DNA from: Bacterioplanoides sp965219715
Lineage (GTDB): Bacteria; Pseudomonadota; Gammaproteobacteria; Pseudomonadales; Oceanobacteraceae
Reading direction: 5' to 3'
Length of the DNA: 64,000 bases
NCBI RefSeq assembly: GCF_965219715.1
Contig: NZ_OZ244785.1
Coordinates: forward strand, 62,001-126,000
In this document: in pieces, positions 52,329 to 60,472 of the stretch
Layout: each line of letters begins with the position of its first letter
How positions within the stretch are numbered: position 1 is the first letter of the stretch
Made by a program: the position numbers and the translations under genes
Notes under the pieces: generated by a model
What the model saw: the letters and a program-made list of their open reading frames with translations, nothing else
The model's database searches: none
What the model was told of the DNA's origin: nothing

Positions 52329-54221
52329 ATGCAGAAAATGGAAAAGCGAATGCATCAGCTTACCGGTTCATTATTGCCGCTTGTATGTCTTGCCTTGACG
52401 TTGTTGTCTGGTGATCTTTATGCAGTACAGGTGCCTGAGCAGCGACTACAGGAGCTGGCTCAGGATAAACAATGGCGTCATTTATTACATTATCGGTACC
52501 ATGTATTCTCTGCGAAAAACTACAGCCAGAATGACGACGACGAATTTTTCCTTTCTGAGCATGGGCAAACCGATCTATATCAGGAAATCCGAGCTAACTA
52601 TATTGCCTTCAAACAAGCTCCATTAACTGATAACCAGTCTTCCCAGTGTCAATTCCCTGCGCGCTATTACTGGCTTAAGTCCAAACTGGGTAAAGAACAC
52701 TTTGTTGACCAGCCTTGTAGTAGGTTGGATCGCTGGTTGGAAAAAATCAACGGCCATTCACTGACGTTAATTTTTCCTGCTTCTTATATCAACTCGCCTT
52801 CGTCTATGTATGGTCATACGTTACTACGTATCGATGATAAAAATCCGAAAAAAAGTAAACTGCTGGCACCCAGTGTTAATTTTGCAGCGCGAACTAACCC
52901 GGATGATAATGAGCTCTTGTATACCATTAAAGGGCTGGCTGGAGGATATCCGGGAGAAATATCCATTGCACCGTATTACACGAAAACCAATGGATATCAG
53001 CATATGGAATACCGTGATATTTGGGAATATTCTCTGAACTTTACTGAGGCGGAAGTTCAGCAGTTTGTTCGACATGTCTGGGAGGTGAAGGACTCCCGTT
53101 TTGATTATTACTTTTTCGATGAAAACTGCTCCTATCGGTTGTTAGCTTTGTTAGATGCAGCGAGCGAAAGAGCTGATCTGGCCGATGATTTTTTATTGAA
53201 AGCGGTTCCTGTTGATACTGTTCGCGCACTGAAAGAACAGCGTTTTATATCGGCTAAACAATTTCGTCCGTCAGCTTCAACCGAATTGAATCATCGTGAG
53301 CAACAGGCCAGTCTACCGGTGTGGAGTGCTGCGCGCAATATCGTAGAAACAGATCAGAATATTGATGAGCTGTTAGAACCGTTAACCCAAATCGATCGTA
53401 TTCACGCATTAGAGTTGGCATATGGTTATGCAAGATACCTAGCGGTAAAAGAAAAGCGATCGGGTGTGCGAATGCGTCAGAGAACATTAAGAATTTTATC
53501 TCAGCGCAGCCGCTATCAGGCTGAAAGTGATTTTACCCCGGTACCGGCGCCAAAATTGTCCGATGATGAAGGACATGCTTCACAGAGGCTGACGGTTTTA
53601 GCTGGTCAGGCGACAACAAGATCCTTTGTGCAGCTAAACTGGCGCATCGCCTTTCATGATTTACTTGATCTCCCTGATGGCTTTATTCGTGGGTCGCAAA
53701 TTCAGATGGGAAAAGTCGGTTTGCGGTATTGGCCAGACAAAAGTGCTGTTAAGCTGCAGGAATTTCAGTTAATCGATCTTTTTTCGATGGGGAATAAGTC
53801 CGTTTTCCAGAAACCCGGCGCCTGGGCTGTCAGTTCCGGGGCAGAACGTTTTCTGGCGCCGGGCTCAGAGCTTTATGCTTATCTGAAACTGGCTTTTGGT
53901 AAAAGCTACCAGACCGAAATTGGTCGTTTTTACGTTATGGCTGAGAGCCAGTTGCTGGCCGATAATCAATTTGATGAGGGTTTTCAGTTATCCGTTGGTC
54001 CCCGGGCTGGGTGGTTAATCCAGCATCGTGATATTCAACATCAACTGGAATTGAACTGGCAGCCGCTAACAACTCACGAAAATGTTGCTCGAAGGGAATT
54101 CAGCTGGCAATTGGGATGGCGTCTGGCGGATGACAAACAAATTCGTGCAGGATTTAAACGTCAATTGTTAAAAGATCAGGGCAATAACGAAACGGAGTTG
54201 TCATTTGTCTGGTATTTCTGA
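52329..54221 (+). CDS. DUF4105 family exported protein
   Basis: This protein (630 residues) has a signal peptide (hydrophobic stretch LPLVCLALTLLSG, cleaved near YAVQ). The mature N-terminal domain matches DUF4105 (Lnb-type periplasmic domain): PASYINSPSSMYGHTLLRID holds the conserved Ser and His, with later FFDENCSYRLLALLDAA containing the conserved Cys of a cysteine-peptidase/NlpC-like fold. The C-terminal third is beta-rich and may be membrane-associated. The start is uncertain: ATG 52329 is chosen, with ATG 52317 possible. The next gene overlaps its end by 17 bases. Confidence 0.85.
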   Translation: MQKMEKRMHQLTGSLLPLVCLALTLLSGDLYAVQVPEQRLQELAQDKQWRHLLHYRYHVFSAKNYSQNDDDEFFLSEHGQTDLYQEIRANYIAFKQAPLTDNQSSQCQFPARYYWLKSKLGKEHFVDQPCSRLDRWLEKINGHSLTLIFPASYINSPSSMYGHTLLRIDDKNPKKSKLLAPSVNFAARTNPDDNELLYTIKGLAGGYPGEISIAPYYTKTNGYQHMEYRDIWEYSLNFTEAEVQQFVRHVWEVKDSRFDYYFFDENCSYRLLALLDAASERADLADDFLLKAVPVDTVRALKEQRFISAKQFRPSASTELNHREQQASLPVWSAARNIVETDQNIDELLEPLTQIDRIHALELAYGYARYLAVKEKRSGVRMRQRTLRILSQRSRYQAESDFTPVPAPKLSDDEGHASQRLTVLAGQATTRSFVQLNWRIAFHDLLDLPDGFIRGSQIQMGKVGLRYWPDKSAVKLQEFQLIDLFSMGNKSVFQKPGAWAVSSGAERFLAPGSELYAYLKLAFGKSYQTEIGRFYVMAESQLLADNQFDEGFQLSVGPRAGWLIQHRDIQHQLELNWQPLTTHENVARREFSWQLGWRLADDKQIRAGFKRQLLKDQGNNETELSFVWYF

Positions 54222-55170
54222 GTGGCTCGCTGATCGTTTAAAAACAACATTGCTCATCGTGTGTTTGCTGTTGTCGGGCTGCAGTTCATTAACCTCGCTG
54301 TATTTTTATCCGCAAACGGTCTGGATCCAAACGCCGGAAGCGCTGGGCCTGGAATACCAGGATGTCTGGCTGGCCGCTGCCGATGGTACAGAATTGCACG
54401 GTTGGTGGTTACCTGGGCAGTCACCAGATAAACACTTGCCGGGGCAACCACTTGCCGAAGACAACGAGCAACAAGCCGCCAGCGACCTGGTGGTGCTATT
54501 TCTCCATGGTAATGCTGAAAACGTCAGCAGCCATGTGCGTAATGTCGAGTGGTTACCGCCGTTAGGTGTGAGTGTTTTTGCTTTGGATTATCGTGGCTTT
54601 GGTGCGTCACAAGGTGAAGCACTCATGCCGTCGGTGTTGCAGGATGTCGAAGCCGCCGCTATCTGGCTTAAAACACACTTTCCGGATAAAAAGCTGGTGG
54701 TGCTGGGGCAGAGTATGGGAGCTGCGCTGGCGGTAAACTTTGTGGCCGCCGCACAAGATCGCTATCAGATACAGGCGTTGGTGCTCGATGCTCCGTTTGC
54801 AGGTTTTCCTCAGATTGCTCGTTCCGCACTGACTTCCACCTGGTTGGGCTGGATATTTGTGCCATTCACCTGGCTGATACCCGCCGACTGGAACCCGGTT
54901 GATAAAGCCTCGAAGATCACAATTCCGACGCTGGTGATGCACAGTCCGTACGATCAGGTGATTCCCTATGAGCAGGGTCAGGCGGTGTTTCAACAGCTGG
55001 GTGGAGAACGTTGCTGGCTTGATAGTCGGGGGGGACATATAGCAACATTTTCTTTTTTAACGTTGCGGCAGTCCGCTCTATCGTTTATCGAGCAGAAAAA
55101 ATGTATTGGGCAGGCTGCTTTTTATAGAGGCTGGGCCTTAGAGAATCATTATGACTGCGCCAACAGATAG
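54205..55170 (+). CDS. Lipoprotein alpha/beta hydrolase
   Basis: This 321-residue protein has a lipoprotein signal (LLLSGC, Cys26) and an alpha/beta hydrolase domain: HGN at 101-103, DYRGFGASQGE, nucleophile elbow GQSMGA with S170, an acid in MHSPYDQVIP and histidine in RGGHIAT. It matches the BEM46/ABHD13-like COG1073 group. The start is TTG at 54205, supported by CGGAG eight bases upstream; it overlaps the DUF4105 gene, so the two are coupled. Both products are in the envelope, suggesting a joint role, unproven. Confidence 0.88.
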   Translation: MSGISEWLADRLKTTLLIVCLLLSGCSSLTSLYFYPQTVWIQTPEALGLEYQDVWLAAADGTELHGWWLPGQSPDKHLPGQPLAEDNEQQAASDLVVLFLHGNAENVSSHVRNVEWLPPLGVSVFALDYRGFGASQGEALMPSVLQDVEAAAIWLKTHFPDKKLVVLGQSMGAALAVNFVAAAQDRYQIQALVLDAPFAGFPQIARSALTSTWLGWIFVPFTWLIPADWNPVDKASKITIPTLVMHSPYDQVIPYEQGQAVFQQLGGERCWLDSRGGHIATFSFLTLRQSALSFIEQKKCIGQAAFYRGWALENHYDCANR

Positions 55171-55199
55171 CGTTGGCGCAGGTTGCACGAGAACCGAAA

Positions 55200-55520
55200 T
55201 CAGTTGCCGCTTACAACAGTGCAGTATTTTGAGAAAAATAGCATAACGCTGGTCACTTCAGCATCAACAGTAGCTACTTTCGTAATACCACCGGCCTTTT
55301 TAGCAGCTTCAATAGAAGCGTCGCCAGTGGCAAATAATCCCAGAATATTTGTTGCACAGGCACTACCCGTCTTTTGAGCTGTAGCATCATTGTTCGCCAT
55401 GCCCTGATATTGAACATTGGTATATAACAGACCGTTGCCAGCAGGTGTAGGAGCCAGGGAACAACCAGTGGCCAATAATGCGATGCCGGAAATCGCTGCA
55501 GCTTTTAAAATCAGTTTCAT
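55200..55520 (-). CDS. TRL-like small lipoprotein
   Basis: This 106-residue protein has a lipobox (LLATGC, Cys20), and the mature part matches TRL-like lipoproteins: GLLYTNVQ, then GSACATNILGLFATGDASIEAAKKAGGITKVATVD and a final Cys. Such proteins are often found next to tRNA loci in other genera, hence the name; here none is adjacent. Expected at the outer membrane. Function unknown. It converges with the lipoprotein hydrolase gene. Confidence 0.9.
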   Translation of the reverse strand: MKLILKAAAISGIALLATGCSLAPTPAGNGLLYTNVQYQGMANNDATAQKTGSACATNILGLFATGDASIEAAKKAGGITKVATVDAEVTSVMLFFSKYCTVVSGN

Positions 55521-55774
55521 GTTGTCTTCCTTAATTCTTAGTTAATAGTCCTAATCTGATTGATTTAGGACTGCTGAATAATAGCGCTATTAACAATAAA
55601 TATGTAAGCACTGTTTTCAATGTTTGAGTTGCATGAGCAGTTGTGCTCCTCATATCACCTCATTTAACCAGGAGAAAAACAGACTCATTAGTCAGCTTTT
55701 TCTAAAGCAGCAGTCCTGCGCTGAAGCCACACCAGCTCTGGGCTCTGGGTAGATTTACTTAAGGAAAATCCGGC

Positions 55775-55803
55775 TTGGCCAGGAGGGCTTGTTCGGTTAT
55801 AAT
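55775..55803 (+). promoter_or_regulatory. Sigma-70 promoter of guaB
   Basis: TTGGCC and TATAAT are separated by 17 bases, with a GC-rich discriminator (GCGCCGCC), 40 bases before the guaB start. Such discriminators respond to growth rate and ppGpp, as known for E. coli guaB. The rest of the 320-bp gap after the TRL gene has no further feature that I can support. Confidence 0.85.
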
Positions 55804-55842
55804 GCGCCGCCTTCTAATATTCCTCTTTCTGGAAGGCACCTT

Positions 55843-57327
55843 ATGTTGCGAATCGCTCAGGATGCACTCACATTTGATGATGTGCTTTTGGTACCCGGCT
55901 ACTCCGAAGTTCTGCCTAATCAGGTCTCGCTGAAGACCAAACTGACTAAAGGCATCGAGCTGAATGTCCCTCTGATCTCTGCCGCTATGGACACCGTAAC
56001 TGAAGCCCGTCTGGCGATTGCAATCGCCCAGGAAGGTGGCTTAGGTATCGTTCATAAAAACCTGACTGCAGAAGAGCAGGCCGCTGAAGTCCGTAAAGTT
56101 AAGAAATACGAAAGCGGTATCGTTAATGATCCTTTCACGGTTACCAGTAACACCACCATTCGCGAACTGCTGGAGCTGACTGCTCAACACAATATCTCCG
56201 GTATGCCGGTTGTCGATAACGGCGAGCTGGTCGGTATTGTTACCAGTCGTGATGTGCGTTTCGAAAAGAATCTGGATGCTTCCGTAGCAAGCGTAATGAC
56301 TCAGAAAGAAAATCTGGTCACTGTGGTTGAAGGTACCGCTGCTGCTGACGTACAAAAATTACTGCGCAAGCACCGCATCGAAAAAGTGATGGTACTGGAT
56401 GCCGATGGCAAATTAACCGGTCTGATGACGGTTAAAGATATCGAAAAAGCCCGTGCTTACCCGAATGCAGCTAAAGACGACCAGGGTCGTTTATTAGTGG
56501 GTGCCGCGGTTGGTACCGGTGCTGGTACTGAAGAACGTGTTGCTGCGCTGGTGAATGCCGGTGTTGACGTAATTGTGGTGGATACCGCTCATGGCCATAC
56601 CAGCAACCCAAGTGGTACCGGTGTGATTGACCGAGTTCGTTGGGTTAAAGAAACCTATCCGCAGGTTCAGGTGATTGGTGGCAACATCGCCACAGCTGAA
56701 GCCGCGATTGCTCTGGCAGAAGCGGGCGCCGACGGCGTTAAAGTGGGTATTGGCCCGGGTTCTATCTGTACTACCCGTATCGTTGCTGGCGTTGGTGTAC
56801 CTCAGATTTCTGCTGTGGCTAACGTTGCTGCGGCGATGGAAAAATACGGCGTACCGGTTGTTGCAGACGGTGGTATTCGTTTCTCCGGCGATATTGCTAA
56901 AGCCATCGTTGCCGGTGCTTCTGTAATTATGGTTGGCTCCATGCTGGCGGGTACTGATGAAGCGCCAGGTGAAGTTGAGCTGTATCAGGGTCGTGCTTAT
57001 AAGTCTTATCGTGGCATGGGTTCTCTGGGTGCAATGGGTCAGAGCCAGGGCTCTTCCGACCGTTACTTCCAGGACAAAAAAGCCGGTGTCGACAAACTGG
57101 TACCGGAAGGTATCGAAGGTCGTATCGCGGTGAAAGGCCCGGCATTAAGTGTTGTTCACCAGCTGATGGGTGGTGTACGTGCAGCGATGGGTTACACCGG
57201 TTGTGCCACCATTGATGAGATGCGTACCAAGCCTGAGTTTGTGAAAATCACAGCGGCGGGCATGAAAGAATCTCACGTGCACGATGTACAAATTACTAAA
57301 GAAGCGCCGAACTACCGTTTAGGATAA
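55843..57327 (+). CDS. guaB: IMP dehydrogenase
   Basis: GuaB oxidises IMP to XMP with NAD, the first committed step of GMP synthesis. The 494-residue protein has the TIM barrel with catalytic C309 in GPGSICTTR, a tandem CBS (Bateman) module inserted at about residues 95-205, and the flap region with GYTGCATIDEM near the end. I chose ATG 55843, preceded by GGAAGG; the frame extends 18 codons upstream but into the promoter. It is followed by guaA after 127 bases. Confidence 0.97.
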   Translation: MLRIAQDALTFDDVLLVPGYSEVLPNQVSLKTKLTKGIELNVPLISAAMDTVTEARLAIAIAQEGGLGIVHKNLTAEEQAAEVRKVKKYESGIVNDPFTVTSNTTIRELLELTAQHNISGMPVVDNGELVGIVTSRDVRFEKNLDASVASVMTQKENLVTVVEGTAAADVQKLLRKHRIEKVMVLDADGKLTGLMTVKDIEKARAYPNAAKDDQGRLLVGAAVGTGAGTEERVAALVNAGVDVIVVDTAHGHTSNPSGTGVIDRVRWVKETYPQVQVIGGNIATAEAAIALAEAGADGVKVGIGPGSICTTRIVAGVGVPQISAVANVAAAMEKYGVPVVADGGIRFSGDIAKAIVAGASVIMVGSMLAGTDEAPGEVELYQGRAYKSYRGMGSLGAMGQSQGSSDRYFQDKKAGVDKLVPEGIEGRIAVKGPALSVVHQLMGGVRAAMGYTGCATIDEMRTKPEFVKITAAGMKESHVHDVQITKEAPNYRLG

Positions 57328-57370
57328 TAACCAAACGGTCAGGTTCGAAATTTTACACCGCGGTTTGGTG

Positions 57371-57416
57371 TATAATGGCGACAGATTTAAAAAGGGGGTG
57401 AAGATGATTCATCCCC
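57371..57416 (+). promoter_or_regulatory. Leader of guaA: TATAAT box followed by terminator-like hairpin
   Basis: TATAAT at 57371-57376 lacks a clear -35. A perfect 9-base stem (GGGGGTGAA with TTCATCCCC, one G-T pair) at 57394-57416 starts about 17 bases later and is followed by GTTTTCGTTTTTT. It could end the guaB message, or attenuate guaA. Confidence 0.5.
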
Positions 57417-57428
57417 GTTTTCGTTTTT
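57394..57428 (+). terminator. Terminator-like hairpin between guaB and guaA
   Basis: Stem GGGGGTGAA/TTCATCCCC with a 5-base loop and a following T-rich tract. It lies 67 bases after guaB and 27 before guaA. Confidence 0.65.
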
Positions 57429-57454
57429 GAAAAAGTTAATTTTGGTGTTGTTTT

Positions 57455-59035
57455 ATGTCCCAAGACATCCACGCTCAACGTATTCTGATTCTCGACTTCG
57501 GTTCTCAGTACACACAGCTGATTGCCCGTCGTGTTCGTGAAATTGGTGTATTTTCTGAAATCCGCGCCTGGGATATGGACGAAGCGGAAATCCGCGAATA
57601 CAACCCGACCGGTATTATCCTGGCTGGTGGCCCTGAGTCGGTAACCGAAGACGGTTCTCCGCGTGCACCACAGGTTGTATTTGAATTGGGCTTGCCGGTA
57701 CTGGGTATTTGTTACGGCATGCAAACCATGTCAGAACAGCTGGGCGGTAAAGTTGAAGGTTCTGATGTTCGTGAATTTGGTTACGCTCAGGTTGCGGTTG
57801 AAGGCAGCAGCGAACTGTTAAAAGACATTAAAGACCACGTTGATGCAGAATCCGGCAAGTCACTGCTGGATGTATGGATGAGCCACGGCGACAAAGTAAC
57901 GTCCATGCCGGAAGGTTTCGAGCTGATGGCTTCTACGCCAAGCTGCCCGATTGCTGGTATGTACCACGCTGAGAAAAACTTCTTTGGTGTTCAGTTCCAC
58001 CCGGAAGTAACGCACACCCTGCAAGGTAAGCGTTTACTCGAGCATTTTGTAATGGATATCTGCGGCTGTGAAGCGCTGTGGACTCCGGCGAAAATCATCG
58101 AAGACCAGATCGAAAAAGTTAAAGCTCAGGTTGGCGACCAGAAAGTACTGCTGGGTCTGTCTGGTGGTGTCGATTCTTCCGTTGTGGCGGCACTGTTGCA
58201 CAAAGCCATTGGCGATCAGCTGACTTGTGTATTCGTTGATAACGGTCTGCTGCGTAAGAACGAAGGCGATATGGTCATGGACATGTTCGCTAAGAACATG
58301 GGCGTTAAAGTAATTCGCTCTGATTCTGAAGAGCTGTTCCTGGGTAAGCTTGAAGGCGTATCCGATCCGGAGCAGAAGCGTAAAATTATCGGTAATACCT
58401 TTATCGACGTATTCGATGAAGAGTCGAATAAGCTGCAGGGCGTTAACTTCCTGGCGCAGGGCACCATCTACCCGGATGTGATCGAATCGGCTGCGGCTAA
58501 GACCGGTAAAGCACACGTTATTAAATCGCACCACAATGTGGGCGGTCTGCCAGAAGACATGAAAATGGAACTGGTAGAACCACTGCGTGAACTGTTTAAA
58601 GATGAAGTACGTAAAATTGGTCTGGAATTAGGTCTGCCATACGACATGGTTTACCGTCACCCATTCCCGGGTCCGGGTTTAGGTGTTCGTATTCTGGGCG
58701 AAGTGAAGAAAGAATACGCCGATATTCTGCGTGAAGCGGATGCCATCTTTATCGAAGAGCTGCACAACTTCGACTGGTACCACAAAACGTCACAAGCATT
58801 TGCGGTATTTATTCCTCAGAAGTCTGTGGGTGTTGTGGGTGATGCACGTCGTTACGAATGGGTTATCGCTATTCGTGCGGTAGAAACCGTAGACTTTATG
58901 ACAGCTCGCTGGGCGCACCTGCCATACGAGCTGCTGGAGAAGGTTTCTAACCGTATTATTAACGAGATCGAGCATGTATCTCGTGTGACTTACGACGTGT
59001 CGTCTAAGCCACCGGCTACGATTGAGTGGGAATAA
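57455..59035 (+). CDS. guaA: GMP synthase (glutamine-hydrolysing)
   Basis: GuaA converts XMP to GMP using ATP and glutamine. The 526-residue protein has a class I glutamine amidotransferase domain with C86 in GICYG and the later H-x-E pair (FHPEVTHT), then the ATP pyrophosphatase domain with SGGVDSS (residues 236-242), and the C-terminal dimerisation domain ending in PPATIEWE. It forms the guanine nucleotide branch with guaB. A strong terminator follows. Confidence 0.97.
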   Translation: MSQDIHAQRILILDFGSQYTQLIARRVREIGVFSEIRAWDMDEAEIREYNPTGIILAGGPESVTEDGSPRAPQVVFELGLPVLGICYGMQTMSEQLGGKVEGSDVREFGYAQVAVEGSSELLKDIKDHVDAESGKSLLDVWMSHGDKVTSMPEGFELMASTPSCPIAGMYHAEKNFFGVQFHPEVTHTLQGKRLLEHFVMDICGCEALWTPAKIIEDQIEKVKAQVGDQKVLLGLSGGVDSSVVAALLHKAIGDQLTCVFVDNGLLRKNEGDMVMDMFAKNMGVKVIRSDSEELFLGKLEGVSDPEQKRKIIGNTFIDVFDEESNKLQGVNFLAQGTIYPDVIESAAAKTGKAHVIKSHHNVGGLPEDMKMELVEPLRELFKDEVRKIGLELGLPYDMVYRHPFPGPGLGVRILGEVKKEYADILREADAIFIEELHNFDWYHKTSQAFAVFIPQKSVGVVGDARRYEWVIAIRAVETVDFMTARWAHLPYELLEKVSNRIINEIEHVSRVTYDVSSKPPATIEWE

Positions 59036-59050
59036 ACGTCAGGAAAGACG

Positions 59051-59125
59051 TTTATAGCGAACTTAAGTTCGGCCGTAGGCCGAGCTACATGGACGTAGCG
59101 AGTCAATAATTCCACGTTCGCTAAA
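59051..59125. repeat. Palindrome-rich element, possible dispersed repeat
   Basis: Outer arms TTTATAGCGAAC and GTTCGCTAAA enclose three smaller palindromes: GAACTTAAGTTC (gapless, 59059-59070), GGCC-gta-GGCC (59071-59081) and GCTAC-atggac-GTAGC (59084-59099). The multi-stem layout resembles REP/BIME-type elements. It lies between guaA and its terminator. Confidence 0.5.
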
Positions 59126-59128
59126 CAA

Positions 59129-59163
59129 GAAACCGCCCGGTTTTAAAACAGGGCGGTTTTTTT
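59129..59163 (+). terminator. Intrinsic terminator of guaA
   Basis: AACCGCCC pairs with GGGCGGTT, followed by a T-run. From here to 59396 the DNA has a hairpin (59355-59379) but no gene I can support. Confidence 0.92.
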
Positions 59164-59354
59164 GTGCCCGATGAATATGCACCGGTTGTTATGAATGGCA
59201 CGAAATGGCACTTTGTTATCAATTAAGTCAATAGCATATGTTGGGCTGTTGCCGAAAGAGCGTGAAAGCGTTTTTCGAAGGGAGTGTCTTGCTAAGGAAG
59301 GTTTCAGATTGAAATTAGTTGTTCGTCTTTGGATTCTCGAAGAGTGCTTTCAAG

Positions 59355-59379
59355 CTTGTAAGGTATGCGACCTTGCAAG
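59355..59379. other. Hairpin just upstream of the cassette boundary
   Basis: CTTGTAAGGT and ACCTTGCAAG pair (one G-T) around ATGCG, 17 bases before the GTTAGGC boundary. It may be a remnant of an earlier recombination site, but no partner boxes are recognisable. Confidence 0.35.
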
Positions 59380-59396
59380 GTCCAACTATTAAAATG

Positions 59397-60047
59397 TTAG
59401 GCCTTAGAGAGATATGTTCAAGAAACTAGATCACAATGTGCCTGAGTTAGCACAACACAAATATTCAAATGAGAAATTTGAAGGTTACGAGATTGATCTT
59501 GGGTTCAAGGATGCAGTGCATGTGTTTCAAAACTGTATCTTTGAGAATTGTTGCTTAAGAATTAATTCAAACTCTTCTGCCACGCCTAATATTCTGAACA
59601 CAAATCGTTTCATTAATTGCATTCTGTGGCCAGGAAGAAAGCTTTCCCTGAGTACGGTCGAGGCAGATTTTGAGCGGTGTACTTTTAAAGGTAAATGGTC
59701 TGGACGAGTGAAAGGCAATGTAAAAAATTGTGACTTTTCAGAGGCTGATCTTGAAATGGTCACTTTCTTCGATCAAAAAGAGATCGGAACTAATACATTC
59801 TCTGGTAATGACTTGGCAATAATTGAAAATGTTGGCTCACATAAGAAAGCAATCAAAGATGCTTTAGGCGATGAGTCTAAATTATGGATACATATTCGAC
59901 CTAATATGGGACTATTTGTATTCAACATAAAAAAACATAAAGATTCGGATGTCTTGCAGCGTTTATTGCCTGACTTACCGTTCGTTAAAATAGCAGGCAA
60001 TGCCTAACAAGGGCGTGCAATCTGACCTCCGGCAGTTGACGCCGGCG
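59397..60047 (+). mobile_element. Integron-type gene cassette with a single attC site
   Basis: The 651-bp unit starts with TTAGGC just after a G (59396) and ends at the G of the attC R' box (60047). It carries one ORF in the same direction and an attC at its 3' end. Joining its end to its start recreates GTTAGGC, the exact reverse complement of the attC R'' box GCCTAAC, which is the expected state of an excised circular cassette. Base composition is AT-richer than neighbours. No integrase gene or second recognisable attC is in the window. Confidence 0.75.
59414..60007 (+). CDS. Cassette-encoded protein, possible beta-helix (pentapeptide-like)
   Basis: This 197-residue protein is soluble and has no signal peptide. 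Between about residues 35 and 120 it shows spaced F/C-N-C motifs (FQNCIFENC, RFINCILW, FERCTFKG, KNCDFSEADLEMVTFF) reminiscent of pentapeptide-repeat or beta-helix proteins, though not regular. I recognise no named family. Its stop codon TAA lies inside the attC R'' box GCCTAAC, a common feature of integron cassette genes. AGAGAG lies before the ATG. Codon use is more AT-rich than the flanking guaA. Confidence 0.8.
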   Translation: MFKKLDHNVPELAQHKYSNEKFEGYEIDLGFKDAVHVFQNCIFENCCLRINSNSSATPNILNTNRFINCILWPGRKLSLSTVEADFERCTFKGKWSGRVKGNVKNCDFSEADLEMVTFFDQKEIGTNTFSGNDLAIIENVGSHKKAIKDALGDESKLWIHIRPNMGLFVFNIKKHKDSDVLQRLLPDLPFVKIAGNA

Positions 60048-60053
60048 TTAAGA
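60002..60053 (+). repeat. attC recombination site
   Basis: R'' GCCTAAC (60002-60008), spacer AAG, L'' GGCGTGCAA (60012-60020), a 15-base loop, L' TTGACGCC (60036-60043), spacer GGC, R' GTTAAGA (60047-60053). L'' pairs with L' except for one extra G at 60017, matching the unpaired base that is a hallmark of attC. R'' and the present R' pair only partly, as expected when R' comes from the downstream neighbour. Confidence 0.8.
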
Positions 60054-60059
60054 ACCAAT

Positions 60060-60449
60060 ATGAACTTCATACCAAAAATCTGCACAACACTGATCGCCAT
60101 TTCGTTAGTAATATTCTTCGCAACTTTCTACCACTATCAGGGAATTCTTGAAAATGAAGTGAAGCTTTCTTCTGTAGTTGCGGAAGCAGCATCTGCTTTT
60201 AACTCAGCCCCAGTCTACGATGAACCCAGTTTTGTACCTGGGCGTTATGGGATTACCGAAGAGCGAAGTGTCTTTCTGTTGTTTGCTCTGGCCGCCTTAT
60301 TCTCACTCTCGGCCGCGGCTACTGCAGTGGCGGCCCGCTTGAAGAACGGACCTTTCCAGTCATTTGTAGCAATTACTCTTTGTTCATTGTGCGTAATTGG
60401 CTCCATCGCCTACACCGCATATTTGTATGGCTTAGACACTTACGCTTAG
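60060..60449 (+). CDS. Small three-helix membrane protein of unknown function
   Basis: This 129-residue protein has three hydrophobic segments (about residues 6-25, 75-96 and 102-124) and a soluble loop between the first two. It starts 12 bases after the cassette boundary with TTAAGA at the head, so it could be the head of a second cassette that has lost its attC. No family recognised and no strong ribosome site. Confidence 0.65.
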   Translation: MNFIPKICTTLIAISLVIFFATFYHYQGILENEVKLSSVVAEAASAFNSAPVYDEPSFVPGRYGITEERSVFLLFALAALFSLSAAATAVAARLKNGPFQSFVAITLCSLCVIGSIAYTAYLYGLDTYA

Positions 60450-60472
60450 CAAAATCAGGAAGCACCACCTCA

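Noticed and set aside
58034..58534. Minus-strand frame inside guaA
   Set aside because: Antisense to a highly conserved gene and without a recognisable product.
59195..59392. 65-codon ORF before the cassette
   Set aside because: No ribosome site, odd composition, and it runs through a hairpin. No recognisable protein pattern.
59380..59402. Second attC just upstream of the cassette
   Set aside because: GTTAGGC and a GTCCAAC-like box occur, but they are too close and lack paired L boxes.
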